This document shows, piece by piece, positions 9,460-17,964 of a stretch of 64,000 nucleotides of DNA. The DNA lies in NCBI RefSeq assembly GCF_000429045.1, contig NZ_AUBC01000007.1:62001-126000 (forward strand), read 5' to 3'. The position numbers and the translations under genes are program-made. Source of the DNA: Salinarimonas rosea DSM 21201 (GTDB lineage Bacteria; Pseudomonadota; Alphaproteobacteria; Rhizobiales; Beijerinckiaceae). The notes under the pieces were generated by a model. It did not search any database and had not been told where the DNA came from. It worked only from the letters and a program-made list of their open reading frames with translations. Every line of letters starts with the position of its first letter. The stretch's first letter is position 1.

Positions 9460-10293
9460 TCAGGCGCTCGCGAGCTTCAGCTGGTCGATGTGCGCGGTCG
9501 CGAGGCGCCCGCCGTACGTCGCCTGCAGGTTCTCGCCGGTGAAGGTGGTGGCCACCGGCCCGTCGGCGATCTTGCGGACGTTGACGAGCAGCACGTGGTC
9601 GAAATAGTCGGCCACGGTGGCGAGGTCGTGGTGGACGGCGATGACGGTCTTGCGCTCGGCCTTCAGGCTCTTGAGCACGTCGATGATCGCTTTCTCGGTG
9701 GCCGCGTCGACGCCGGCGAAGGGCTCGTCGAGGAGGTAGAGGTCGGCGCCCTGCGCCAGCGCGCGGGCGAGGAAGACGCGCTGCTGCTGGCCGCCGGAGA
9801 GCTGGCCGATCTGGCGATCGGCGAAATCCGCCATGCCTACCCGCGCGAGGCAGGCCGTCGCGTGCTCGCGATGGGCTCGGCGCACGAGCTTGAGGAGGCC
9901 GAGCTCGCGGTACATCCCCATCAGCACGACGTCGATCACCCGCGTGGGGAAGTCCCAGTCCACGCTGGCGCGCTGGGGCACGTAGGCGATGCGTCGGCGC
10001 GCCTTCGCCAGCGGCTCGCCGAAGACCGTGACGCGGCCGGAGACGGACGGCACGATGCCGAGCGCGGCCTTGAGCAGGCTCGACTTTCCCGCCCCGTTCG
10101 GCCCCACGATCGCGACCATGCTGTTCGGCGGCGCCACGAAGTCGACGTTGAAGACGACCGGCTTGCCCCCGTAGGACACGGTCGTCTCCTGCACCGCGAA
10201 GGGACTGTCGACGGGCGCGGCCGGGCGCATGGCCCGGCCGTCCTCGGCTGCGAGACGAACCTCGGCGCTGGGCATCGTCATGGCGTCCTTCAC
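9460..10293 (-). CDS. Metal ABC transporter ATP-binding protein
   Basis: ATPase subunit powering the Mn/Fe/Zn importer. It is 277 residues: Walker A GPNGAGKS at 64-71, signature LSGGQQQR starting at about 165, Walker B LYLLDEP near 185-191, and the switch His in AVHHDL. The start is taken as the GTG at 10293 because its GTGA overlaps the stop of the binding-protein gene by 4 bases, matching the coupling between the two permeases; an in-frame ATG at 10281 is the alternative. The 793-codon open frame that extends to 11841 is a shadow of the binding-protein gene. Confidence 0.95.
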   Translation of the reverse strand: MKDAMTMPSAEVRLAAEDGRAMRPAAPVDSPFAVQETTVSYGGKPVVFNVDFVAPPNSMVAIVGPNGAGKSSLLKAALGIVPSVSGRVTVFGEPLAKARRRIAYVPQRASVDWDFPTRVIDVVLMGMYRELGLLKLVRRAHREHATACLARVGMADFADRQIGQLSGGQQQRVFLARALAQGADLYLLDEPFAGVDAATEKAIIDVLKSLKAERKTVIAVHHDLATVADYFDHVLLVNVRKIADGPVATTFTGENLQATYGGRLATAHIDQLKLASA

Positions 10294-11285
10294 ATCCCGG
10301 CCGCGAGGCGGCCGTCCATGCCGCGCTCCGGCGCCGCACCGCCGAGGGCGCGGGCGATGGTCGTGGCGTTGTGGTCGATCATCCCGATATACGTGCCCTC
10401 CCAGCTCCCCGGCTCGCCCATGGCGTCGGAGAACAGCTCGCCGCCGACGACCACCTCGTGCCCGCGGGCGGCCGCGCCCTCGATCAGGGCGCGGATGTTG
10501 CGATCCGAGACCGAGCTCTCGACGAAGACCGCGCCGATGCCGCGCGAGACGAGCATGTCGACGAGCTCCTCGATCCGCGCGAGGCCCGCCTCGCTCTCCG
10601 TCGAGATGCCCTGGATGCCGACGACCTCGTAGCCGTAGGCGCGACCGAAGTAGTTGAAGGCGTCGTGGGCTGAGAGCAGCACGCGGCCGCCCTCGGGAAC
10701 CGAGCCGAGGACGTCGTCCGCGTAGTCCGCGAGGCGGGCGATCTCGGCGAGATGGGCCTCGGCATTCGCCGCGAAGGCGGCCTCGTGCTGCGGCGCGACG
10801 GCGATCATCGCGTCGCGCACCGCCTCGACGACGCCCGACCACAGGCGCGGGTCCATCCAGACGTGCGGGTCGAAGCGGCCCTCGTAGTCGTCGTGGGCGA
10901 CGAGCCGGTCCTCCGGCAGCGCCTCCGCCACCGCGACGACGGTCGTCGTCTCGGCGAGATCGAGGAGGAAGTCCTCCATCTGGGCCTCGAGGTAGAGGCC
11001 GTTCCACAGCACGAGGTCGGCGTTGGCGAGCGCGAGGATGTCCGTGCGGGTCTGGCGATAGGCGTGCGGGTCGACGCCCGGACCCATCAGCGCGCGGACC
11101 GCGATGCGATCGCCGCCGACGGCCCGCGCCGCGTCCGCGATCATGCCTGTCGTGGCCACGACGTCGATCGTCTGTTCGTCGCTCGTCCCACCGCCCTGCG
11201 CCCGCGCCGCCGGCGTCCCGAGGAGCCCTGCCGCGGCGATCACGCCGGCCGCGAGCCCCAGAAGCACCCGCCTCGTCGTCCTCAT
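10290..11285 (-). CDS. Periplasmic metal-binding protein of ABC importer (TroA-like, cluster A-I)
   Basis: Solute-binding protein that captures Mn2+, Zn2+ or Fe2+ in the periplasm for the downstream ATPase and permeases. It is 331 residues with a cleavable signal peptide (twin Arg then a hydrophobic stretch, cleavage after about residue 29, ARA). Predicted ligands are H74 (DPHAYRQT), H141 (DPHVWMDP), H207 (SAHDAF) and D304 (MIDHNATT): the H-H-H-D set of TroA rather than the H-H-E-D set of PsaA/MntC. The His-rich loop of ZnuA is absent. Metal choice cannot be settled from sequence; the Mur-like regulator next door favours manganese. It is first in the operon, divergent from the regulator. Confidence 0.93.
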   Translation of the reverse strand: MRTTRRVLLGLAAGVIAAAGLLGTPAARAQGGGTSDEQTIDVVATTGMIADAARAVGGDRIAVRALMGPGVDPHAYRQTRTDILALANADLVLWNGLYLEAQMEDFLLDLAETTTVVAVAEALPEDRLVAHDDYEGRFDPHVWMDPRLWSGVVEAVRDAMIAVAPQHEAAFAANAEAHLAEIARLADYADDVLGSVPEGGRVLLSAHDAFNYFGRAYGYEVVGIQGISTESEAGLARIEELVDMLVSRGIGAVFVESSVSDRNIRALIEGAAARGHEVVVGGELFSDAMGEPGSWEGTYIGMIDHNATTIARALGGAAPERGMDGRLAAGM

Positions 11286-11337
11286 GCGCCTCGTCTCCTG
11301 CCTGCCGACCGCGGCCTTCGCACCGCTCTCGTGTAGA

Positions 11338-11366
11338 CGCATATGGGAACGATTTGCATATGTCAA
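11338..11366 (-). promoter_or_regulatory. Predicted sigma-70 promoter of the metal ABC operon
   Basis: On the minus strand TTGACA (plus-strand 11361-11366) is followed after 17 bases by TATGCG (11338-11343). The -35 is a perfect consensus. Transcription would start about 45 bases before the ATG at 11285. ATTTGCA elements lie within the spacer (11352-11358) and just upstream, so a regulator bound there would block it. Confidence 0.6.
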
Positions 11367-11379
11367 CGCACTTGCGAGC

Positions 11380-11404
11380 CATTTGCATCTGGCTCTTGCA
11401 AATG
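11380..11404. promoter_or_regulatory. Inverted repeat CATTTGCA-N9-TGCAAATG, candidate Fur/Mur operator
   Basis: A perfect 8-base inverted repeat (11380-11387 and 11397-11404) in the divergent region between the metal-binding-protein gene and the Fur-family gene. A third ATTTGCA half-site is at 11352-11358. These ATTTGCA/TGCAAAT units stand out in a GC-rich background and resemble the manganese-responsive sites of alphaproteobacterial Mur (recall). Autoregulation plus control of the transporter is the natural inference. Confidence 0.6.
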
Positions 11405-11430
11405 CGTCGCACTTGGCTAGCGTGCCGCGG

Positions 11431-11877
11431 ATGACGACACGTGATTCCGAGAGCCTGATCGAGGGGCGCGCGCGGGAGCTGGAGGAGGCTCTGCGCGAGA
11501 AGGGCGTTCGCATCACGCGGCAACGCGCCGCGCTGATCGAGGTTCTCTCCCGCGCGGAGGATCACCCGGACGCCAACGAGCTCCACCGCCGCGCGCAGGA
11601 TCTCGACGCCTCCGTCTCGCTCTCCACGGTGTATCGCACGCTCTCCGTGCTGGAGCAGCAGAACGTCGTCCACCGCCACGCCTTCGAGGGCGCCCCCGCC
11701 CGCTTCGAGCCGGCGGACGCCCCGCACCACGACCACATCATCGACGTCGAGACCGGCGACGTGCTCGAGTTCCACAACGAGCGGATCGAGAAGCTGCAGG
11801 CCGAGATCGCCGCCGAGCTGGGCTACGAGGTCGTCCGGCACCGGCTCGAGCTGTACTGCCGCAAGCGCAAGGGGTGA
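11431..11877 (+). CDS. Fur-family metal-responsive repressor (Mur-like)
   Basis: Metal-dependent transcriptional repressor of 148 residues. The N-terminal winged helix carries [14 protein letters not shown] and [15 protein letters not shown]; the C-terminal dimerisation domain has the metal motif [19 protein letters not shown]. It lacks the CXXC structural zinc pairs of enterobacterial Fur and Zur, leaving one Cys near the end, which is typical of alphaproteobacterial Mur/Fur (recall). The ATG at 11431 is chosen; the upstream open frame overlaps the promoter region and is unlikely. Divergent from the metal ABC operon, so it most likely represses that operon when Mn2+ (or Fe2+) is plentiful. 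Confidence 0.92.
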   Translation: MTTRDSESLIEGRARELEEALREKGVRITRQRAALIEVLSRAEDHPDANELHRRAQDLDASVSLSTVYRTLSVLEQQNVVHRHAFEGAPARFEPADAPHHDHIIDVETGDVLEFHNERIEKLQAEIAAELGYEVVRHRLELYCRKRKG

Positions 11878-11905
11878 AGGGGCGGCATCGACGCCCTCCG
11901 CTCGC

Positions 11906-13186
11906 CTACTTCCCCTCGCGCAGCACGATCCCCCGCTGCACCACTCCCTGCCCGTAGCGCTTGCGCAGCGCCGCGATGGCGTCGGCGCGGCTCTTCTCGC
12001 GGGGGGCGTCGGGGTCGGCGAGGTCGCCGCGGTCGGCGAGCGCGGGGTCGCACAGGTCGCCGGCGCCGATGCCGATCAGGCGGAAGGCGGTGCCGTCGCA
12101 TTCCTCGGCGAGCAGGCGCCGGCCGGCCTCGTAGAGGCGGGTGGCGAGCTGCGTCGGGGGCAGGCCCGAGACGGTGCGGGTACGCAGCTTGAAGTCGGCC
12201 GTCTTCAGCTTGAGCACGACGCTGCGGGTCGCGTGCCCGTCCGCCGCCATGCGCGCGGCGACCTTCTCGCACAGGCGCCACAGGATCGGCTCGAGCTCGC
12301 CGCGCACGGCGATGTCGCGCTGGAACGTCGTCTCCGCGGAGACGCTCTTCGTCTCGCGCTCGGGCTCGACGCGGCGTGCGTCCCGCCCCTCGGCGAGCGC
12401 CTTGAGCCGCAGCCCGTCCCGGCCCGCCACGGCGACGAGGCGCGCGGGATCGGCGCGGGCGATCCGGCCGACCGTGGCGAAGCCCGCCTGGGCGAGCCTG
12501 CGCTGCGCGACGGCGCCGATGCCGGGCAGGATGCCGACGGGCTTGCCGTCCAGGAACGCGGCCGCCTCGGCGGCTCCGATCACGGCGAAGCCGCGGGGCT
12601 TGTCGAGGTCCGAGGCGATCTTCGCCAGGAACTTGTTGGGCGCGAGCCCCACCGACACCGTGATCCCGAGCTCGCGCTCCACCCGTGCGGCGAAGCGCGC
12701 GAGCGTCACCGCCGGCGGCGCGCCGTGGAGGCGCTCGGTGCCGGAGAGGTCGAGAAAGGCCTCGTCGATCGACAACGGCTCCACGAGGGGCGTGAGGTCG
12801 CGCATCATCGCCCGCACCTGTCGCCCGACGGCGGCGTACCTGGCGATGTCGGGGCGGATGACGACGGCGTCGGGGCAGGCGTCGAGCGCCTTGAACATCG
12901 GCATCGCCGAGCGCACGCCGTAGGTGCGCGCGACGTAGCAGCAGGTCGACACCACGCCGCGCCGTCCGCCGCCGACGATCACCGGCTTGTCGGCGAGCGA
13001 GGGGTCGTCGCGCTTCTCGATCGTGGCGAAGAAGGCGTCGCAGTCGACGTGGGCGATCGCGAGCGCGGTCAGCTCGGGATGGGCCACGAGCCGGGGCGAG
13101 CCGCAGGCGCGGCAGCGCGGCCGCGCGCCCGGCGCCGCAGGCGCGAGGTGCAGGCAGTCCCGGCACAGGGCGGCCGCCGCGGGCAC
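11906..13186 (-). CDS. dinB: DNA polymerase IV with N-terminal zinc ribbon
   Basis: Y-family, error-prone translesion polymerase used in DNA damage tolerance. It is 426 residues. Catalytic motifs are [17 protein letters not shown] and the SIDEAFLDL acidic pair; the HhH region [10 protein letters not shown] and the little-finger domain follow. The first ~35 residues contain CRDC and CRAC, a four-Cys zinc-ribbon-like extension absent from E. coli DinB but seen in Rhizobiales DinB (recall). The start is a GTG at 13186 with a GGGAG Shine-Dalgarno sequence that overlaps the end of the DUF3572 gene, so the two are probably co-expressed. It ends convergently 28 bases from the Fur-family gene. Confidence 0.95.
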   Translation of the reverse strand: MPAAAALCRDCLHLAPAAPGARPRCRACGSPRLVAHPELTALAIAHVDCDAFFATIEKRDDPSLADKPVIVGGGRRGVVSTCCYVARTYGVRSAMPMFKALDACPDAVVIRPDIARYAAVGRQVRAMMRDLTPLVEPLSIDEAFLDLSGTERLHGAPPAVTLARFAARVERELGITVSVGLAPNKFLAKIASDLDKPRGFAVIGAAEAAAFLDGKPVGILPGIGAVAQRRLAQAGFATVGRIARADPARLVAVAGRDGLRLKALAEGRDARRVEPERETKSVSAETTFQRDIAVRGELEPILWRLCEKVAARMAADGHATRSVVLKLKTADFKLRTRTVSGLPPTQLATRLYEAGRRLLAEECDGTAFRLIGIGAGDLCDPALADRGDLADPDAPREKSRADAIAALRKRYGQGVVQRGIVLREGK

Positions 13187-13199
13187 GACGAGGCTCCCG

Positions 13200-13472
13200 T
13201 CAGGCGTCGAAGGCGGGGGGCGAGAGCAGCATCTGCGCCCGCATCACCGCCTCGGGGCTCTCGCCGGCGGCCTCGGCGACCGCCAGCAGCAGCGCCTCCT
13301 CGGCCACGACGTGGTCGAGGATCGCCGCGAGGAAGCCCGGCTCCGCCGCCGCCGCCCGCAGGCCGCCGAGATCGAGCCCCGTCAGCGCGAGGAAGCGCGC
13401 GAGCCGCTCCTCGTCCGCGGCGATCGACCCCAGGGCGACGACGGCGATCGCCTCCGCGCGTGCGGCGTTCAT
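13200..13472 (-). CDS. DUF3572 family protein
   Basis: A 90-residue, mostly helical, soluble protein of unknown function found widely in Rhizobiales. The ATG at 13472 starts NAARAEAIAVVALG, and the body has the typical LARFLALTGLDLGGLR and AAILDHVVAEEALLL segments. It is 13 bases upstream of dinB on the same strand and divergent from divK. The longer frame starting at 13523 would run through the palindromic promoter region and is rejected. Confidence 0.82.
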   Translation of the reverse strand: MNAARAEAIAVVALGSIAADEERLARFLALTGLDLGGLRAAAAEPGFLAAILDHVVAEEALLLAVAEAAGESPEAVMRAQMLLSPPAFDA

Positions 13473-13515
13473 GCTTGCTGTGCGGCGTTCGGTTCTCACC
13501 GGCTCGGCTTCCGAT

Positions 13516-13545
13516 TTGACCATTCGTCAATAGGTGTACGGTACA
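13516..13545. promoter_or_regulatory. Two short palindromes in the divergent DUF3572/divK control region
   Basis: TTGAC-CATTC-GTCAA (13516-13530) is a perfect inverted repeat, and TGTAC-G-GTACA (13535-13545) is a second perfect palindrome 4 bases later. They lie between two divergent genes, 67-97 bases before the divK start. TTGACC at 13516 could double as a -35 box for divK, but I see no good -10. No classical CtrA box (TTAA-N7-TTAA) was found here. Confidence 0.4.
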
Positions 13546-13611
13546 AGGCGTCATCCGAGCAAACGCGAGCGGCGGGCGTGATCGCACCGCTCGCGCCACG
13601 AGAGGTCTGGG

Positions 13612-13983
13612 ATGAAGAAGACCGTGCTCATCGTCGAGGACAACGAGCTCAACATGAAGCTCTTCAACGACCTGCTCGAGGCGCACGGCTTCGCGACCCT
13701 CAAGACCGCGAGCGGATTCGAGGCGATGGAGCTCGCGCGCTCGCACCGCCCCGACCTGATCCTGATGGACATCCAGCTTCCCGAGGTCTCCGGCCTCGAG
13801 GTGACGAAGTGGCTGAAGGAGGACGACGACCTCAAGGCGATCCCCGTCGTCGCGGTCACCGCCTTCGCCATGAAGGGGGACGAGGAGCGCATCCGCGAGG
13901 GCGGCTGCGAGGCCTACCTGTCGAAGCCGATCTCGGTCGCCAAGTTCCTGGAGACCGTCCGCACCTACGTCGGCGACGCGTGA
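13612..13983 (+). CDS. divK: Single-domain response regulator DivK
   Basis: A 123-residue receiver-only response regulator. In Caulobacter and Rhizobiales DivK controls the CtrA cell-cycle phosphorelay through DivJ, PleC and DivL. Phospho-acceptor Asp lies in [13 protein letters not shown] (about residue 53), the acidic pocket in LIVEDNELN, and the conserved Lys in YLSKPIS. It is followed 15 bases later by pleD, the standard alphaproteobacterial pairing. Confidence 0.96.
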   Translation: MKKTVLIVEDNELNMKLFNDLLEAHGFATLKTASGFEAMELARSHRPDLILMDIQLPEVSGLEVTKWLKEDDDLKAIPVVAVTAFAMKGDEERIREGGCEAYLSKPISVAKFLETVRTYVGDA

Positions 13984-13998
13984 CGGAGTGACCCTGCG

Positions 13999-15375
13999 AT
14001 GACAGCCCGAGTCCTCGTCGTCGACGACATCTTCCCGAACGTGAAGCTGCTCGAGGCCAAGCTCTCGGCCGAGTACTTCGACGTCGTCACCGCCATGAAC
14101 GGCCCGGACGCGCTGGCGATCTGCGAGCAGGGCCAGTGCGACATCGTCCTGCTCGACGTGATGATGCCGGGCATGGACGGGTTCGAGGTCTGCCGGCGGC
14201 TCAAGAACGCGCCGACGACCGCGCATCTGCCCGTCGTCATGGTCACCGCGCTCGACCAGCCGAGCGACCGCCTCAAGGGGCTCGACGCCGGCGCCGACGA
14301 CTTCCTCACGAAGCCCGTGGACGACGCCTCGCTGTTCGCCCGCGTGCGCTCGCTGGTACGGCTCAAGTCCGTCACCGACGAGCTGCGCACCCGGGCCATG
14401 GCCTCGCGCGAGTACGGCCTCGTCGGCGACCCCCTCGCCGCCGCCGCCGCAGAGGACGGGCAGAACGCCAAGATCCTCATCGTCGACGACCGCCGGTCCT
14501 CGCACGAGCGGCTCGCGGCGACGCTCTCCCAGGTGCACAGGGTCGATGTCGAGCCCGATCCGCACCAGGCGCTGATCCGGGCCGCCGAGGGCGCCTACGA
14601 CACGGTGCTCGTCTCCCTCGACCTGCGGGATTTCGACGGCCTGCGTCTGTGCTCGCAGCTGCGCTCGCTCGAGCGCACGCGCGACCTCGCCGTCCTGATG
14701 ATCGCCGAGGCCGAGGACCGCGGGCGCATCCTGCGCGGCCTCGACATCGGCGTGCACGACTTCCTGGTGAGGCCCGTCGACCGCAACGAGCTCGTCGCGC
14801 GCGTGCGCACCCAGGTTCGCCGCAAGCGCTTCGCCGAGCGGCTGCGCGAGAGCGTCCAGGTCTCGCTCGAGCTCGCCGTCACCGACGCGCTCACCGGCCT
14901 GCACAATCGCCGCTATCTCGACAGCCACCTCGCCGCGCTCTTCGACGAAGCGAGCCTCAGGGCCCGCCCGCTCTCGCTCCTCGTGCTCGACATCGATCGC
15001 TTCAAGTCGGTCAACGACAGCTTCGGCCACGACGCCGGCGACGAGGTGCTGCGCGAGTTCGCCAACCGCATCCGCTCGCTGACCCGCGGCATCGACGTCG
15101 TCGCCCGCTTCGGCGGCGAGGAGATCGTGGTCGTGGTGCCCGACACCGGCCTCGAGGGCGCGCGGGCGGTGGCGCAGCGCATCTGCGAGCGCATCGAATC
15201 CGAGCCCTTCGCCATCCATCAGGGCACGCGCGCGATCCCGGTCACGGTCTCGATCGGCGTGGCCGCGCGCAACCTCGACGACCGCAGCCCCGCCGACATC
15301 CTCAAGCGCGCCGACGTCGCGCTCTACCGGGCGAAGGAGGAGGGCCGCAACCGCGTCGTCGCGGCCGCGGCCTGA
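13999..15375 (+). CDS. pleD: Response regulator / diguanylate cyclase PleD
   Basis: Two receiver domains followed by a GGDEF domain; makes c-di-GMP to drive polar and surface-life transitions. It is 458 residues. REC1 (about 1-125) has its phospho-acceptor Asp in IVLLDVMMPGMDG. REC2 (about 155-275) is the adaptor domain, with a partly degenerate site (VSLDLRDFDG). The GGDEF domain (about 290-455) has the active-site motif RFGGEEI, an Ile in place of the usual Phe, and the product-inhibition site RGID (RxxD) just upstream. A GGAG ribosome site lies between divK and the ATG at 13999. Confidence 0.96.
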   Translation: MTARVLVVDDIFPNVKLLEAKLSAEYFDVVTAMNGPDALAICEQGQCDIVLLDVMMPGMDGFEVCRRLKNAPTTAHLPVVMVTALDQPSDRLKGLDAGADDFLTKPVDDASLFARVRSLVRLKSVTDELRTRAMASREYGLVGDPLAAAAAEDGQNAKILIVDDRRSSHERLAATLSQVHRVDVEPDPHQALIRAAEGAYDTVLVSLDLRDFDGLRLCSQLRSLERTRDLAVLMIAEAEDRGRILRGLDIGVHDFLVRPVDRNELVARVRTQVRRKRFAERLRESVQVSLELAVTDALTGLHNRRYLDSHLAALFDEASLRARPLSLLVLDIDRFKSVNDSFGHDAGDEVLREFANRIRSLTRGIDVVARFGGEEIVVVVPDTGLEGARAVAQRICERIESEPFAIHQGTRAIPVTVSIGVAARNLDDRSPADILKRADVALYRAKEEGRNRVVAAAA

Positions 15376-15797
15376 GGCGATTCCGGCACGGAGCCCGTCC
15401 CCCGAAGTCCCGACCGCACGCATCTTAACCTTTACGAAGACTGAATCGGTGCGGTGGCGCGTCTCCTGTTGCACCGCATACGGGTTCCTGTAGGGTGCAC
15501 GGCAACGGCGGAGCGGGCCAGCCCCCTCCCGCCCACGAGACGCCCTCGATGTCCAGGTCCGCCGCATCTCCTGGGTTTTCGCAGGGCACGGCCGGCTCGG
15601 AAGCGGACAATGGCCTCCTCATGACCGCTTCCGGCCGGCCACCTCCTCCCCATCTCCGGTAGAACCCCGTCTTCGGTAGAACGCCAGCACCCCGTCGCCG
15701 CCCGGCGCCGGGGTGCCCGCGTTCGTGCCGTTGCCCGCGCTCTTGCCGTTGCCGAAGCGCCGGCCGCCCCCGCCGAGGGGCGCGGCCGGGCGCCCGC
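15376..15797. other. Non-coding interval between pleD and the first TRAP gene
   Basis: About 420 bases with no supportable gene. Small minus-strand frames at 15425-15653 have no ribosome site and no recognisable product. The octamer GGTAGAAC appears twice near 15657-15692. rpmG, which follows pleD in some relatives, is not here. The right end holds an imperfect GC-rich hairpin listed separately. Confidence 0.5.
15757..15793 (-). terminator. GC-rich hairpin after dctM1, possible terminator
   Basis: Arms 15757-15771 and 15777-15793 form an imperfect, very GC-rich stem directly after the dctM1 stop codon (minus strand). There is no T-tract, so termination is only a suggestion. Confidence 0.35.
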
Positions 15798-17189
15798 TCA
15801 GCCGTAGAGCACGCTCGGCAGCCAGGTCGCGATCTGCGGGAAGATGAAGAGCAGCGCGATCGCCATCACCTGCAGGACAACGAAGGGTATGACGCCCTGG
15901 TAGATCATCCCCGTCGTCACCTTCGAGGGCGCGACCCCGCGCAGGTAGAACAGCGCGAAGCCGAAGGGCGGCGTCAGGAACGAGGTCTGCAGGTTCATGC
16001 CGACGATCACCCCGAGCCAGACCGGGCTGACGTCGAGCCCGAGCAGGACCGGCGCCGTGATCGGCAGGACGATGAAGATGATCTCGAACGTGTCGAGGAT
16101 GAAGCCCAGCACGAACATCATCGCCATGACCGCGACGACCGCGCCGAACACGCCGCCGGGCAGGCCCGACAGGAGGTCGTGCACGAGCGCGTCGCCGCCC
16201 ATCAGGCGGAAGACGATCGAGAAGACCGAGGCGCCGAAGAGGATGATGAAGATCATCGAGGTGATCGTCGCGGTCGCGATCACCACCTCCCGGAGCGTCC
16301 GCGGGCTCAGCTTCCAGCGCAGCGCCGCGAGCAGCGAGGCGCCGACCGCGCCCACCGAGGCGGCCTCCGTCGGCGTGGCGATGCCGCCGAGGATCGAGCC
16401 GAGCACGGCGATGATGAGGAGGAGCGGCGGCACGAGCGCGACGACCACCTCGCGCGGCAGATGCCGGCGCTCCTCGGGGGGCACCGGCATGGCCGGGCAG
16501 CTCTTCGGGGACACCGCCGCCTTGATCACCATCCAGACGAGGTAGAGGCCCACCAGCATCAGGCCCGGGAAGAAGGCGCCCGCGAAGAGATCGCCGACCG
16601 AGACCGGCGCCGGCGCGAAGTTGCCCTTCGCCATCTGCACCTGGGCGTTGATGCCCGACAGCATGTCGCCCATGAAGATGAGCACCGTCGAGGGCGGGAT
16701 GATCTGCCCGAGCGTTCCCGAGGCGCAGATCACGCCGCAGGCGAGCCGCGGATCGTAGCCCGCCCGCAGCATCGCCGGCAGCGAGATCAGGCCCATCGTG
16801 ACGACGGTGGCGCCGACGACGCCCGTCGAAGCGGCGAGCAGCGCGCCCACGACGACGACCGAGATGCCGAGCCCGCCGCGCAGGCTGCCGAACAGCTTGC
16901 CCATCGTCAGCAGCAATTGCTCGGCGATGCCCGAGCGCTCGAGCATCACGCCCATGAAGATGAACAAGGGCACCGCGACCAGCACCTCGTTCGTCATGAA
17001 GCCGATGTAGCGGGACGGCAGCGCCGCGTAGTTCGACGGGTCGAACACGCCGAGCCACATTCCCACGAGACCGAAGATCAGCGACACGCCCGCCAGCGTG
17101 AAGGCGACGGGGAAGCCGAGCATCAGCAGGCCGATGATGCCGAAGAACATCGAGCCGGCGAGAATCTCGCCGATGAGGACGGGATCCAT
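15798..17189 (-). CDS. dctM: TRAP transporter large permease (DctM), set 1
   Basis: Large membrane subunit of a tripartite ATP-independent periplasmic importer for organic acids, driven by Na+ or H+ gradients. It is 463 residues with about 12 hydrophobic helices and DctM signatures such as LFIFMGVMLERSGIAEQLL, GLLAAST-like GALLAASTGVVGATVV, and FLTPPFGFALFYLRG. It lies 6 bases downstream of its small permease and has no binding-protein gene of its own nearby. The central hydrophilic loop (about 230-250) is somewhat longer than in set 2. Confidence 0.95.
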   Translation of the reverse strand: MDPVLIGEILAGSMFFGIIGLLMLGFPVAFTLAGVSLIFGLVGMWLGVFDPSNYAALPSRYIGFMTNEVLVAVPLFIFMGVMLERSGIAEQLLLTMGKLFGSLRGGLGISVVVVGALLAASTGVVGATVVTMGLISLPAMLRAGYDPRLACGVICASGTLGQIIPPSTVLIFMGDMLSGINAQVQMAKGNFAPAPVSVGDLFAGAFFPGLMLVGLYLVWMVIKAAVSPKSCPAMPVPPEERRHLPREVVVALVPPLLLIIAVLGSILGGIATPTEAASVGAVGASLLAALRWKLSPRTLREVVIATATITSMIFIILFGASVFSIVFRLMGGDALVHDLLSGLPGGVFGAVVAVMAMMFVLGFILDTFEIIFIVLPITAPVLLGLDVSPVWLGVIVGMNLQTSFLTPPFGFALFYLRGVAPSKVTTGMIYQGVIPFVVLQVMAIALLFIFPQIATWLPSVLYG

Positions 17190-17195
17190 GCCGGC

Positions 17196-17747
17196 TTACT
17201 CCTTGCCGTGGCCGTAGCGCAGGTTCTCGGGCACGAGATCCTCGCGCCCGCCGAGGATCAGGATGCTGCGGGCGATCATGGCGAGGCCCTGGAGCAGGAT
17301 CAGCGCGGCGAAGACGAGGATGAAGGTCTTGAGGACGAAGTAGCCGGGCATGCCGCCGACGTTGGGCGATGCCTCGGCGAGGCCCCAGGAGCGCGCGACC
17401 CAGGGCATGCCGTAGGCGTACATCACCCAGCAGAAGGGGACGATGAAGATCACGACGCCGATCATGTCGATCAACGCCTTCGTGCGCACCGTGGCGGGCC
17501 GGTAGAAGATGTCCACCCGCACGTGGTCGTCGCGCAGGAGCGCGAAGCCGGCGACCGCGGTGAACATGGCGCCGTTCAGCCAGACGTAGAGGTCCTGCAT
17601 CCACACCTGCGTCGTCGACAGCACGTAGCGCTGCAGCACGACGGTGAAGCAGACGACGACGATGGCCAGGGCGAGCCAGGAGAAGACGTTGCCCACCACG
17701 CGGTTCACACCGCTGAAGGCGCGCATCACCCACGCGACGATCTGCAC
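17196..17747 (-). CDS. dctQ: TRAP transporter small permease (DctQ), set 1
   Basis: Four-helix small membrane subunit that pairs with DctM. The start is the GTG at 17747 (VQIVAWVMRAFSG), which has a strong GGGAGGAG ribosome site at good spacing; the ATG at 17726 is the alternative. This gives 183 residues, a normal length. The typical RDDHVRVDIFYRPAT loop and the tryptophan-rich first hairpin are present. It is the promoter-proximal gene of set 1, with a palindromic candidate operator upstream. Confidence 0.92.
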   Translation of the reverse strand: MQIVAWVMRAFSGVNRVVGNVFSWLALAIVVVCFTVVLQRYVLSTTQVWMQDLYVWLNGAMFTAVAGFALLRDDHVRVDIFYRPATVRTKALIDMIGVVIFIVPFCWVMYAYGMPWVARSWGLAEASPNVGGMPGYFVLKTFILVFAALILLQGLAMIARSILILGGREDLVPENLRYGHGKE

Positions 17748-17879
17748 TCGGCTCCTCCCACCCCGGCGGCGCGCGTTGTCGCGCGTCCTCGACTTTGTCC
17801 CCGGACGCCCGCGGCCGGTCGACGGCGGGCCTCGCGCGGGCCGCGGGCCTGCGCATTCGCGCACGCCCGCATGTGAAGG

Positions 17880-17892
17880 CCGTATGATACGG
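17880..17892. promoter_or_regulatory. 13-base palindrome CCGTATGATACGG upstream of TRAP set 1
   Basis: A perfect palindrome (CCGTAT-G-ATACGG) about 135 bases before the dctQ1 start. On the minus strand a TTGACC lies about 15 bases upstream of it, so the palindrome sits where a -10 box would be. Size and symmetry fit a GntR/FCD- or MarR-type operator. No regulator gene is adjacent, so the binder is unknown. Confidence 0.45.
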
Positions 17893-17964
17893 ATATTCCC
17901 CCAGGTCAACGGCCAATCGGCCCACCCGATCGGGCCGGCGGCCGCTCGCCCGGCGCGCCGCCTC

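Noticed and set aside
10290-11285. Calling the metal-binding protein ZnuA
   Set aside because: No His-rich loop, and the ligand set and Mur-like neighbour fit TroA/Mn-type better; metal left open.
9460-11841. A 793-codon frame that would fuse extra sequence to the metal ABC ATPase
   Set aside because: The upstream part is an out-of-frame read of the binding-protein gene; the coupled GTG at 10293 gives a normal ATPase.
13069-15567. An 832-codon minus-strand frame opposite divK-pleD
   Set aside because: It has no family features, and divK and pleD on the other strand are unmistakable.
15425-15653. Small minus-strand frames of 65-73 codons after pleD
   Set aside because: No ribosome site, no conserved features; composition matches non-coding DNA.
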